From: Hortaea werneckii
Taxonomy: Eukaryota > Ascomycota > Dothideomycetes > Mycosphaerellales > Teratosphaeriaceae
Direction of reading: 5' to 3'
NCBI GenBank assembly: GCA_037044905.1
Contig: JBAOKB010000093.1
Location: forward strand, 310,001 to 374,000
DNA length: 64,000 nucleotides
Each line of letters begins with the position of its first letter. The stretch's first letter is position 1. The notes beneath the pieces are model-generated. The model was given only the letters and a program-made list of their open reading frames with translations, searched no databases and was not told the origin of the DNA. The position numbers and the translations under genes were made by a program. Positions 1 through 11,970 of the stretch are shown piece by piece.

Positions 1-2
1 AT

Positions 3-233
3 ATTGAAGAGAACGGCTTATTTGATGAGGACGGCGCGGCGTCGACGGGTTCTTCGGGTGGGAATGCAGGGGCGGGGGAAGCGGAAGTGGAGGGGAAGGG
101 TAAGGGGAGGGTGGGTGGCACGACGGGTCCTGTGGGTGGCATGGCGGGCGAGAGTAAAGGTGTGAGTGGGGTTGTGGGTGGAGATGGGCAGGGGGGTAGT
201 AGTGGTGGTGCTGGGAACCCGCCTGCTGGATGA
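3..233 (+). CDS. C-terminal fragment of an unknown Gly-rich protein
   Basis: An open frame runs from the window edge to a TGA at 231-233 and gives the last 76 residues of a protein. It starts with a short acidic stretch (IEENGLFDEDG) and continues as a low-complexity tail rich in Gly, Ser, Ala and Val. No domain, signal or membrane segment is visible in this piece, so no function can be given. The frame has no internal stop and strong Gly/acidic composition, which supports coding, but it could also be a chance read-through of GC-rich sequence. The gene body lies upstream of the window. Confidence 0.5.
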   Translation: MEENGLFDEDGAASTGSSGGNAGAGEAEVEGKGKGRVGGTTGPVGGMAGESKGVSGVVGGDGQGGSSGGAGNPPAG

Positions 234-2554
234 CGAGTGTCGGGATGATTAGGGAGGGAAAGAAGCGGGCTTTGAGAGGCTTCTGGATTGCACTTGGGTA
301 TGTGTGGGAAGGGAGACTGAGCGGGGAGGGCGTTATTTCTGTCTTTTGCCATTATGTTAGCGGCGTTACATGGGTTTCTCGGAATGATGGAGATGTGAAA
401 GAGAGGAGTGTAAGTCCTGCACTGTTCAGCCTTTAACAGCTGATTCTGGCCTTTTTCCCGTTTGGACGGGTGGAAGGGTGAAGGGGGCAGGCAGAGATTA
501 CCCGCTCGCTTTTCTTATCAAACGGACGATACCAAATTCTTATAGGGAAATAGATTAGGCGGTGAAGGGAGGCAATCTGCTTTTTTGTGTGTGATCTGTT
601 TTACGTTTCCTTACTATGAGCACAACGCTTTACAGGAAACAAGGCACGTTTTCATACACATGAGATCAACTTCTGCATGCACTCAATTTTTGATTGTGGC
701 TAGTTACGAATGGTGGAGGTGCTCATATCAAATTGTAATCTAAGCACTTTGAAGTGATTGATTAAGACGTCGTCAGAGTGTCATCCACGCCGCAAGTATG
801 TTGGCAGGCCCGCCAGTCCCGGCGTCCCTGGACACGGCTACGCCTCCAGCCCAGCAATATATTAAGAATGACAGTAGTGCGCTGATGGCCATTTGGATCG
901 AATCCTTCATGTGAAGTCTAAATCACCTGCAAATAGATGATGCTTGGGGTGTTTACCCGCAGGGTGGTTAGACAGTTACATGTCAGCAGGAAACCGACCT
1001 TAAGCGAAGCGTGTTAAGAAACCAACCACGCGGATAGATGCGTTGGAAAGCGGCATATTACCAGGGCGCTATTGATGATCCTCCGCACGCACATCCCCAC
1101 ACAAACCTACAAACCTAGCGATTCCGCACATGAGACGAACGACAGGCGATGATGATGGTTCTGGTTTGTCAAGCTGTCGCTCGCTCGCTTGACAGCGGCT
1201 GAGCACGCTATCGAACGGGCCTACCGGTCTCACTGAAACAGCCATACGATGGGGCTAGATTGGCGAAGGATCGGCCTTCCGAGGCTCCGAGATGAAGGCG
1301 TGTAAGCACTTGATGGAGATGCTGGGCTACAAATCATCAAGAAGGAACAAGAAGATGGCGAGCGCACTCAATCTATTCTCGGCCCATGGAAGCACGGTCG
1401 TGCCAGCCAACCCAATGTTTGTGATGGGAGTTCTCGTCCAGGGCGTGATGATTTGAGTAGTGGACGATAAGATTCAGGGCGGGAGACATTGGGGTCCGCT
1501 TCTTGGTCTGGTATGTCTCCCACCGTCTGCGACGGTCGCTATGATTAGAATACAGCATGGCCTGTACTTTGCAATGGCCGTTTGACGTTCAACTGGGCCT
1601 GCATTCGGTTTATAGGGTGCGCGGCATAAGTGACAGGTGCGTACGGTGTACCTGCATAGACGAACGTGTGTCCGCCCCCAAAAACAGAGAAACAGAGTTC
1701 AGCCAAACTTCGAGACCTCATCTCCCAGCGGCATATCGCCCCTGTACCTGCGTCAGCCACGCTACTTGTACCCAACGGCTAGCCGGCAGCCATGCCCCTT
1801 TGGTCAAGCGCAGGGCCTATCGAAATGCGGGAAGCCAACGTCTTCTCAACTTCACGCCTTCCTACTCGCTGGGACGGGTCTCTGCCATCCACAATCGCAG
1901 CGCTAACCGAGTGACAAGGCTCGCGGTTTTCCTAGTCACGTCCAGAAACTCTGCATCGACACACATGGTAACCCGGTAGCGATGCGAGGGTGTCATGGCT
2001 CAAAACGGCAAGACATCTGCGATCCCAGGGGGGAGTGCGCGGGAAAAGAAGATGTAGAAGGAAGGCAGGGCAAGAAATAACGACATTGGCCTTGTGGGTC
2101 TCCCAAAGCATCACACCGGATCATCTTCAGCCCCAAAGCAAATCACTCACGCTGATGAGATGACGGACCGCTGCCGCGACATCTGCGTTTAACCCATGGC
2201 CGTTCCTGTCATCCACCGCCCGTTGATGGCGGCTCGGCAAGTACAAAAGTACTTGTCATGTCCACAGTGCCACCCCGTTGAAGACGACCCTCTCTCTCTC
2301 CCTCTCCTTTCATCTAGTCTTCCCCTCTTCCTCCATCTCTCCCTCTCTATTAACCCCACAGCAAGAAGCTCTCCTTCCGCGGTTTGCTTCGTATACACTC
2401 GTTTTCCCCAGCAAGACGGTTTGGGGCTTCACTCTTTATGAGCCTGTGCCGTATCTTGTAGTCATTCGCTAGTATCCTTTCCTCTTAAGGAGACCCATCC
2501 TTTTATCTCTCTTTTTCTTGATTTCATTTCTTATCCAATCGCCGTTGCGCCGTC
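234..2554. other. Intergenic, probable laccase upstream region
   Basis: This 2.3 kb contains only short overlapping frames on both strands, none with a recognisable domain, signal peptide or convincing intron structure. A CT-rich stretch lies at about 2285-2350, a few hundred bases before the laccase ATG, as is common in fungal promoters. I see no tRNA and no long repeat. Confidence 0.6.
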
Positions 2555-5500
2555 ATGAAGGCCGCAACTTTGGCGCTGGCCTTCCTGGCTGGGACCGGTC
2601 CTGCTTCTGCTATCTCCGGCTGGGGAAAGCTGAGGAGGGACGATGGGGATTTGAGGAAGGTCGAAGCCGATATTCAGAAGGTCGAGAAGAATAGGCTCTG
2701 GAGCCGTGGCCCGTGGGGAAGTTGGAACAAGAATGCGACCGACTCGGGTTTGGCTACAGGGACCGGTACCGGTGTCCCAATGGCGACGGGATGGAATGGT
2801 ACTGGGTCTTGGAACCAAGGCGGCTACGGTCAGGGCACTGGATCTGGCACCAACGAGGATGGCTCGCGGATCGATTCAGGCGATGACAATGGCAGTCCGA
2901 AGGGCTACTATCCCGATGGCGAAGAACAGAACGCCCCTGATCAGACCTCCGGTATCGAGATGTCGACGACCGAGGTTGTAGAGACTACCATCATGCCCGT
3001 GCCTTGGGGTGCTTACACTCCTGAGGGATGGACAGACACTGGCTTTGATGCGGCTACGTCCAGCACGCCTACCATCCAGACCACCGTTACAGTGAGCGAC
3101 GTCCAGACTGAATACATTACTGTCTATCCAACTGTATCCAGCTATACGTCTGCAGGTCAGACTTTGACCAGCTCTGGCGATGAGACATCGACTGTTACGT
3201 CGACATATCAGACCACATTGACTTTGACCGTTACCCCAACTGCTGCGGCATACACAGGATCTAACGGGCAGCCAGCTCAAGCCAGCCCAGCTAAGGAGAC
3301 CGACTCTTCCCAGGGCAGCCCATCAACCACCGTTGTTACCAGCACCGAAGTCCAAACAGAGTACGCCACCATATTCCCGACCAAGTCTGCGTACGTTTCA
3401 GGCGGCAAGGATCTCACGAGCACTTTCGATGTGACTTCCACGGTAACCAGCACTTACCTAACGACTCTTACCCTTACCGTTCCGGCTTCTCCAACAAGCT
3501 CTGCTTCTGGCGATTATTCGCAATGGGCACCTGCCGATGGTGGAGCTGGTGGTGTCTCATCGAAAGGCAGCTCGCCGTCTACGGTCCAAGTGACCAGCAC
3601 TCAAGTGGAGACCGTGTACACCACTGTCTACCCAACGACTTCGACTTATGCTTCTGGTGGCCAGGACGTAACGAGCTCATACGACCTGACTTCGACCGTG
3701 ACGAGCTCCTACCTGACCACTTTGACGCTTACCGTTCCAGCATCTCCGACAAGCTCTATTCCTCAGGCCAACGGTGGAGCTGATGGTGTCTCGTCCAAGG
3801 GCAACTCGCCCTCGACTGTTCAAGTCACAAGCACACGGGTCGAGACCGTGTACACTACCGTTTACCCGACCGCATCGACTTACTCCTCCGGAGGCGAGGA
3901 CGTTACGAGCTCCTACGACCTGACTTCGACCGTTACTAGCTCTTACTTGACCACTCTGACGCTTACCGTCCCGGCTTCTGAGACTAGCCCCTCTAACGGT
4001 GGCGGCTCGTCGCTTTCGGCTCCAGCATATGGTGGATCAGATGTTTCCACTCCGTCTAAGCCTACAGCATCTGCTTACGTGCCAGGCGACAGCACCACGA
4101 CCATAACCGATGTCGTTACGACTTACACGACGACTTTTGCACCGACTGGCTCCTACACAAGTGGCAACGTCACTTTAACGGGCAACCGGACGACCGTGTC
4201 CACCGTGACTTCGACGTACCAGAGTACTCTCACGATTTCTGCTACCGCAAGTGGTTCCGTCCCTGTCAACCCGGTCACGATTTCTTCAGCAGCTCCCTCG
4301 CCGACTCAGTACACCACTTACACGTCTCTGTGCACCGAAACGAGCGCAGGATCTACCTACACAACGTGGCACACCCATTCTGAAGTCATTAGCAGCACTG
4401 CGGGCACGAGCATGCCCGCGTATGGCACCAACTCCTCCATGCCTACATCGAACCCAACTGCAGGTACTGGCTCCTCCGGGTCTTCTGGTCTCCCACCTTT
4501 CCCAACTGGTGGATCCTCGTCGTCTGGAACAATCGTGCCCTCGGGCGGATACGGTACGGGTTCATCCAGCTCTGCTGCCGGCCCACAGACTACCAGCCAG
4601 CCTGTTACTTCCAACGGCACGGTAACCAGCGGACCGGTGACTGGAACGAGCTCGAGGAGCTCCAGCGTCTCCTACAGCGGAAACTCGACCTCGTCTGCCG
4701 TCGGTCCAACCGGTACTGGCTCTGCTAGCTCTTCAATGAGCGCTCCAGGAAATGGTACTTCCACAACTGAGGCTAGTAGCACTGCCTCTGGCTTGCCGTC
4801 TTTCAGTGCGAACTCCACTTCGCTGATGCCGACTGCTCCAGCTTCCTCTTCCGTATCGAGTGGAATGCCTAGCAGCAGTGCGAACTCCACTTCCGTCGTT
4901 CCTACGGCGCCTATGTCTTCCACGTCGAGCGGAACTCCCGGCAACAGTGCGAACGCCACCTCGATGATGCCGACTGCTCCTGCCTCCTCTACTATTTCGA
5001 GTGGAATCCCTAGTAACAGCATGAACTCTACTTCGCTCATGCCGACCGCTCCTAGTTCGTCTGGTGTCTCGAGTGGTGTCCCAAGCAACAGCGCCAACTC
5101 TACTTCACTGATGCCAACCGCCCCTAGTTCGTCTGCTGCAACGAGCGGATTGCCTAGCAACAGCGCCAACACCACCTCGCTTATGCCTACTGGGCCGACG
5201 ACCTCTGCTGTCTCGAGTGGAATGCCCAGCGATAGCGCGAACAGTACCTCGCTTATGCCAACTGCCCCGACTTCAGCTGTCTCGAGCGGTATGCCTAGCA
5301 ATAGCGCTAATACAACCTCGCTCATGCCTACTGGGTCTACGACATCTGCTGTCTCGAGCGCTATGCCTAGCAACAGTGCCAATGGGACATCTTTCATGCC
5401 CACTGGTCCGACCACAGACGTACCAAGCGGAACTCCTAGCAGTAGTGCCAACTCTACATCCTTCATGCCGACTGCACCTAGCTCTGTCTCGAGCGGAGTT

Positions 5501-7736
5501 CCGACCAGCAATGCCAACTCCACCTCTCTGATGCCTACCGCTCCGACTTCTGCTGTCTCTAGCGAAGCTCCCAGCAGCAGCGCTAATTCCACGTCGTTCA
5601 TGCCTACTGCGCCAACCTCTGCGATCTCTAGCGGAGTTCCGACCAGCAATGCTAACTCAACCTCATTGATGCCAACGGCATCTGTCCCAACCACTGCCAA
5701 CAACGCTGTTAGCAGCTCTGTAAACTCCACCCGCCCTATTCCAGATGGCACCGGTCGACCCTCTTGGTCTTACGGCAATGGCTGGCCTACAGACTGGCCC
5801 CAGATTAGTGACCTACCTCCGAGACCAACGTCTTCGGGCGCTTCCAATGCTACAACGCCAGCGCCAACAAGCACTAACTTCCCGGCTGGGAACAGTACCT
5901 CCTCCGTGCCGGGTAGCACGGGCCTCGCGAGTAGCAGACCTCTGTCATCTTCGTCTACCTCCTTTGCATCTACCTGCCGGAGCCCAGAGCCAACACAGTC
6001 CTCGGAGTGTGTTCCTTGCGCTGGACAGCCTGGCTCGGACCCGGAGAAGTTCTGCGGCTACACCGCTCTCGACAGTGTATATGAGGTGATGCCCATTACC
6101 TGCAAGACCCGCGAGTACAACTTTGAGGTGACGAACACGACGTTGTCTCCTGATGGTATTGAGCGCCTTGTACTTGCCGTGAACGGACAAATGCCCGGCC
6201 CAGCTATCACGGCCAACTGGGGTGACGAGATTGTTGTGCACGTCAAGAATTCGATGCAGAACAACGGCACAACGATCCACTGGCACGGTCTGCGCCAGAA
6301 CTACACCAACGAGATGGATGGTGTCCCGTCCATCACGCAGTGTCCGATTGCTCCTGGTGACAGCATGACTTACAGGTTCAAGGCATCTAGCTATGGCACT
6401 TCATGGTAAGTGATAAGTACTTGAAAACTTTGCTTGGAATCATCAACAAGTGCTGACTTTCTGCTCTAGGTACCACTCTCACTTCGCGATTCAGACCTAC
6501 GAGGGCGTGTATGGACCTATGATCATTAACGGCCCCTCTTCGTCCGATGATGTTTACGAGGGTGAGCAGATGATTACGCTGCAGGATTGGTCTCACGTCC
6601 CAGTCGACGCCATGTACGATGCCGCCCAGACAGTTGGTCCTGCGCCCGAGCACGGCCCACGTACGCTCGACACTGGTCTCATCAACGGCATGAACGTGTG
6701 GGGCAATGAAGGCGATGCTGATGTAGTTGGCAAGCGGTTCGAGATGAACGTCGTCAAGGGCAAGACGTACAAGCTCCGTCTGGTCAACTCGGCTATTCAG
6801 TCGACCTTTGCCTTCTACATTGACAGCCACAAGATGAAGGTCATCGCCAACGACTTTGTCCCGATCGTGCCTTACGAGACGGATGTGCTTTTCATCAACA
6901 TCGGCCAGCGTTACGAGGTTCTTGTCACGTTTGATCAAGAGGTCGACGACTACTGGATGCGCTCTGACAACCAGCAGTCCTGCGCTAGTCTGGTAAAGCC
7001 GTACAACATCAAGGGCATTGTCCGCTACGAGGGTAGCACTGGCAAGGTCCCAACGTCATCGGCATACAGCTACACTGCCGACTGTAAGGACGAGCCGCTG
7101 TCCAAGCTTGTGCCGTACTACCAGATGAACGTCGGGACGATTGACGATCAGATCGCCAAGACGGTCACGATCGGCGGCAATGGTGGCAACCCAAACCTTT
7201 ACAAGTGGTCGCTTTCCGGCACCACTTTCACTTCCAAGTGGGAGCACCCAACACTGGAAGCCATCACGGAGGACGGTACGATCCCAGACTACTCGGGTAA
7301 CCTTGCCATCGAAGTCCCCAACCTCGGCGAATGGGTCTACCTCATCATCGACTCACCCATTCCCTTCCCCCACCCGATCCATCTCCACGGCCACGACTTC
7401 TTCGTCCTGGCCCAAGGAACCGGCCTGTACAACTCCAACGTCGAGCTCAACCTAGAGAACCCAGCCCGTCGCGACGTGGCCATGATGCCGTGGGACCCCC
7501 GTCAAGGTCTGGGCGGCTATCTGGTCATCGCCTTCTACACCGACAACCCTGGAGCCTGGCTCGCCCACTGCCATGTAGGCTGGCACGTTTCCATGGGCTT
7601 TGCCCTGCAGATCATCGAGAACCAGGCGGGTATCAACGACACGGTGCACGATACGTGCATGCTTCAGGACACTTGCAAGAATTGGCGGGAGTACGCTCGC
7701 GAGTTCGACGTCTACACTGACGACTCGGGCGTGTAG
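2555..7736 (+). CDS. Secreted multicopper oxidase (asco-laccase type) with giant Ser/Thr-rich N-terminal region
   Basis: Exons 2555-6405 and 6470-7736 (64-nt intron, GTAAGT...CTCTAG) encode 1705 residues. Residues 1-20 form a signal peptide (MKAATLALAFLAGTGPASA). Residues about 170-565 hold five degenerate repeats with a core like VETVYTTVYPT...TSTVTSSYLTTLTLTV. Residues about 740-1050 hold 13 repeats of about 23 residues around SANSTSLMPTAP, nearly all with an N-glycosylation sequon. The oxidase begins near residue 1139 (CRSPEP) and has all four copper motifs: HWHG near 1242, WYHSHF spanning the intron, HPIHLHGHDF, and HCHVGWH followed by a Phe at the usual axial position. The protein ends in DSGV, matching the C-terminal plug of ascomycete laccases. 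Laccases oxidise phenolics with O2 and are usually about 600 residues; the 1100-residue mucin-like extension is exceptional and suggests cell-wall or adhesive display. Substrate is unknown (melanin precursors or lignin phenols are possible). Confidence 0.93.
3069..4250 (+). repeat. Five tandem approx. 75-90-codon repeats inside the laccase gene
   Basis: Five degenerate coding repeats share the order T-x-V-x-T-x-Y-x-T-x-(Y/F)-P-T, a Gly-containing turn, then STVTS(T/S)Y(L/Q)(T/S)TLT. Copies three and four are the most alike, including their linkers (SSKG.SP), which points to recent duplication. The pattern resembles Ser/Thr-rich repeats of fungal wall proteins. Confidence 0.85.
4779..5695 (+). 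repeat. Thirteen tandem approx. 69-nt coding repeats (SANSTSLMPTAP type)
   Basis: Thirteen copies of a unit of about 23 codons encode S-S-G-x-P-S-x-S-A-N-(S/T)-T-S-(L/F)-M-P-T-(A/G)-P. Almost every copy keeps an Asn-x-Thr/Ser sequon. Synonymous differences between copies (AGC/TCG/TCT use) show that the array is not freshly amplified. The reverse strand stays open over the whole array because of the repeat period, which creates a false 359-codon antisense frame. Confidence 0.9.
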
Positions 7737-8211
7737 TGTGTAATTCATAATGGAATACCAGGGGTGATTTTAGTATCTTTGTAATTACTAGGGTGATGAT
7801 TGGGTGGCAAATCTCTCTTTCAGGTGTTTAAGTCCTGTACTCCGGAAATAACGACAAAGAAGAGCGGTTTCTTTTTCCCATATTTGTCTGTACTGGCTTC
7901 TGGCTATCTTCATGCGCTCTTGCTATCACTCACCTAAGTCGCTTTATTAGAAAAGTTCACATTCTGACTGCCATCGCAAGTCTACAGCGTGTCGTCGCTC
8001 AGGCCACTCATGGTTGTTAGTCGATTCATGTTTCCGGCTGTTTGGTGACATCATTGCCAACCAAGATTGGCTCCTTGAAACGGGCACGCGGGTCCCCGGG
8101 ATCTCCTGACGCGTTTACCCGTGGTTAGGTATACTTCCCGCGATGAGATCTCTTCCTACGTCCTCGGTATGCAATCTTTATGGCGCCGGCGAGACATAGC
8201 ACTACTCGGGC
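7737..8211. other. Intergenic between laccase and K+ channel
   Basis: 475 bases with no coding signal. The region holds the laccase 3' end and the upstream region of the channel gene, which is transcribed in the same direction. No repeats or RNA genes seen. Confidence 0.6.
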
Positions 8212-10426
8212 ATGAAGGTCAAAAAATGGCTATTCCTGCCCTTCCTCGGTGGCAGTTCCGACCGCGACAGAGGACAGAGGCGGGATCGTAGCCGCAGTCG
8301 CAGTCGCAGGCCCTCGCGACCAGAGAACGGGGCCCTGGTCAAACATGAATCCGCCGACGCTTTTGCGAAAAAGGGCGAAGAGGAACTGGTGCAGGATTAC
8401 AACGCGCCGATACGATGGTATATGCTCGCCACCCTGTTCCCGCTCATCGCCGGCACCTTTGGACCCATGGCCAGCATGTTCAACATTTGCGCCATCGCCA
8501 TTCCCTGGAGACTTATTGTCGACCCCGATTCGCCTCAGAGTCAGGGCGAGCATATTGACGACCCTCGGTGGCTGGTCGCAGTTAATATTGTCTCGCTTGT
8601 CATCGCCATTTTAGCCAATGTCGCCTTGCTTGGACAGATGACGAATAGGCTACGGTTCAATGTCGCCTCGCCGGTGACCATTGTTGGGTGGTACATTTCG
8701 GGATTCATTGACATAGCGCTGGCAGCCGTAGCGCCTTCGCAAGTCCCCTTGCCCGCCGACAACGCGCTGGCCACATATTCTCAGGCCTATTACTATTGTA
8801 TCTTCTCCGGCGCGATCTACGTCTTACTATCCATCATGCTATCTTGCACGGCATGGGGCGTCTGGATTGGAAATTACAGCTCCGAGTTCAAGTTGAGCCT
8901 TGCTCAAAGGAGCTTGATGCTACAGACGATTCTGTTTCTTGCCTACGTCCTCGCAGCCGGTGGAGTGTATGCCCGGGTTGAAGGCTGGGATTTTCTAAAC
9001 AGCGTTTATTATATCATCGTCACCCTCTTCACTATCGGATTTGGAGACTTCTCGCCTGAAACCCATACGGGACGCAGCCTGTATTTCCCCATGTCCGTGG
9101 GCGGCATTATCTTTGTCGGGTTGATCATTGCCAACATTCGTTCGCTGGTGCTGGAGAGTACGTCGGTCAAGGTCAGTACTCGGCTGGTGGAGAGAATGAG
9201 GTACAAGTCTATCAAAGCCGGAAGTCCACAGGATGGCATCGTCAAAGTCCGCGGCGTCCTTCACAGGGACACTAATGCGCCCACGGAGCTCGCTCGAAGA
9301 GAAAAGGAGTTCGATGTCATGCGAGAGATACAAGCCGCGGCTGCACATAACAACAGGATGATCGCGTTGTCTATGGCCACAATGGCCTTCATGATTCTTT
9401 GGGTAAGATTGAATCTGGAAGAGCAACGGGATTCATGCTGATGTGGATCTATGATAGTTTATTGGCTCAGTGTGTTTTTGGCAGGCGGAGAAGGCGGTCG
9501 GCGGCAGGAACTGGTCTTATTTTGAAGCTTTGTATTTTACTTACACCGCACAGCTCACCATAGGTAAGGCAGGTCCAAGTCTCGATTCTCTCACGCAATG
9601 CTGACGATGAGGCTTAAGGTTACGGCGATTTCGGGCCACAAACAAACTCAGCAAAACCAACATTTGTGTTCTGGTCTTTGATTGCTCTACCGACGCTGAC
9701 GGTCCTAATTGGCGCAGTCGGCGATGCAGTTACCGAGTGAGTGATTTCAAACCAGCGAAGAGGCTTAGATGCTAATACTCATGTAGCTTCGTGAACTGGT
9801 ACACCCTTTGGCTCGGCAAGCATGCTCCCAACGTCTTTAAAATCCTCACTGGCATGAAGAAGCGGTCTAGCGTCGACGACACGTTCCAAGAAGCAATCGA
9901 GAAGGTCGGCGCAGAAATTGAAGGATCCAATACTAATGGTTCTGGATTTCACAATATTGCAGATATAGAGACGGGCAGAGTCGTGCCGGCTGAGATTACC
10001 GATACGGCTTTCGGTCATGTGAGGCTCGGGACGGTAGAGGAGGCGTACAAACCGTTCCTGATGCTACAAGCTGCAAGAAAGGCAATTGAGCATCTCGACG
10101 AAGAGAGCCCGCGAAAGTATACGTTCCAGGAGTGGAGCTGGATACTCAAGCTCCTTGGGGAAGATGAGGCGACCGAAGAAAATCATCGGCGGGTGGGCCA
10201 GCCCGTTCCAGAGAATGCTGAAGTTGCCACACCTGTCTGCATGAGTCCTCACCAGGTGTGGTCATGGATGGGCCAAGAGTCGCCACTCATGAGCTTAGAA
10301 GAAGGCAGCGAGCCGAAATGGGTCTTAAAACGGCTGATGGAAGTGTTGGAGCTAGAGCTTAAGCGAAGAGGCGATCTTCACGTCGCGAAGGAAGCAGATA
10401 TAACATCGAAGGCGGGCGATCGATAA
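8212..10426 (+). CDS. TOK1-type two-pore outward-rectifying potassium channel
   Basis: Four exons (8212-9402, 9458-9563, 9619-9736, 9787-10426) give 684 residues; the introns are 55, 55 and 50 nt. The fungal TOK family has eight membrane segments with two pore loops. Both selectivity filters are visible: TIGFGDF near residue 276 in exon 1 and TIGYGDFGP assembled across the exon 2/3 junction. Several hydrophobic segments lie before pore 1 (from about residue 75). Pore 2 is followed by the expected last helix and a cytosolic tail of about 200 residues. The N-terminus has an Arg/Ser run (SRSRSRR near residue 25). It presumably mediates K+ efflux and membrane-potential control at the plasma membrane. 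The first filter has Phe in place of the usual Tyr/Leu. Confidence 0.93.
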
Positions 10427-11970
10427 CGCTAGGGACACGCTATCTACTTTCTCCCCACAGCTGAGTGCAATGATGAGTTGTATGCGATGTGTTCTTCTTT
10501 GACATTAACCGGCGCATGTTAGGAAATTCAGGAGATGGTCGAGATAGTCTTCCAAGAACCAAGGTCGGAGCGCCCAGAACAACCAGATGATGTCAACCAT
10601 GATATGAAAAGTGATCGGACTGAGCTAGTTGCGTGATGAAGCGTGCTAGCAGCATGGCACTCACGAGGGTTCCAGGGCGACCGTTCTCAGATCTGATGAG
10701 CCTCAAAACCTCATGCAGAACACAGCCTATGATCTGACTTCAAATGCAGCCTTCTCCTATCTGCATCAGCCGCTATTATAGCCCTCAGCATCTCAAACAA
10801 TCGATCTGCATCTCGTCAGACCATATGAACCCCAATTATCGACGCCTCAACTACCTGCACATGGCCGTTTCAGGCGAAGGAACATGCTTTGGGGTTCCTC
10901 GCCAAACGCTACCGATTCTGCAGTCGCTCCGAGACAGGCAGTAGTGATCTGCAAACGGTGCGTCAATCGAGGACTGCGGCGCGGAGCCGGGTAGAGCGGC
11001 GGACCCCGAGCCTCGAACAGCCGCCTGTCTATGGCCTCTGTGGAGAGATTCGAGACATTTTTGATCTTATTCTGATTTTAGCAACGCTCCGACCATTTTC
11101 GGCGAGCAGAGAATTCCCAAGGCTCACGTACAGCCCTTCCGGCTGTCAAGACGTTGGGTGTTCTGGTCAGAACCGTTGCACGTCCTTCATTTCGACCGCT
11201 ACTCATGGAGTCTCGCACTGCATTTCTGATAGGTCGCGAAATCCATACGGTTTGGCCATGCATGTCGCGGCCCGCAGTGCGCGAACGTCCCGATACCCTA
11301 GTAGCCTTACCCTGGCCGAGCCAGTCGCCTCCGCGGCTCCGTTCATTGGCCGCTTGCGCTGCCGCTGCCAACCAGGTATTAGCCACTTAAGACTCGCCTT
11401 TTGCCTTCAATGCTGGTCGATGTATATTGCGGCGAGGATGGATTAACTTAGCACGCAACGAGGGTAGAAATGCCGGGCCCGCGTCTTCTTGCTCTCTCCC
11501 TCTCTCTCTCGCAAGGCGGACAGATAACACGTCCTTCCCCTCCCTCCAAGAGCCTAAGAGCCTAAGAGGGTAGGGCACATACACTTCTTGTCGGGGAACT
11601 CAATTCCCTCTCCCACAGTTGATCCGGTCTGCACTATCGAGACTATCACACCTTAAGCTCGCTGTCGGAGCCACTACACAATCTTGCGGCTCCTTCTAGA
11701 GTACATCAGACTGGGTTCCCTCTGCAAAGGGTTGGCAAGGACCGGGCACGCCTATCCATGTCGCCCATGAGGCCCTTTTGAGCTGCTGGCTGCCACTTTG
11801 GTCGACGTTCGCATGCCATCTCTTTTCTTCCACTCTTTACCGGAGCTTTAGCGCAATCATTATTGGTCCTTTTGAGAGATCCGAACAAGCGGTGTACTGC
11901 TGGCAAGGGAACCCTTCGACTTACCCTTGGTTTCGCTTTTTTGTCTCAGACGACGCCAGATGCAGCTATA
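10427..11970. other. Intergenic gap
   Basis: About 1.5 kb without a convincing gene. Short frames near 10889-11446 and 11078-11386 overlap on opposite strands and match no family. A short CT/CTCT run lies near 11490-11515, upstream of the rhodopsin-like gene. Confidence 0.55.

Noticed and set aside
1557..1979. 140-codon frame upstream of the laccase
   Set aside because: It overlaps frames on both strands, has no domain or signal peptide, and shows no splice partners.
4672..5751. 359-codon open frame antisense to the laccase repeats
   Set aside because: It exists only because the 69-nt repeat keeps the opposite strand open. The protein is a pure repeat of LALLLGIPLETAEVGAVG type and the sense strand has a clear function.
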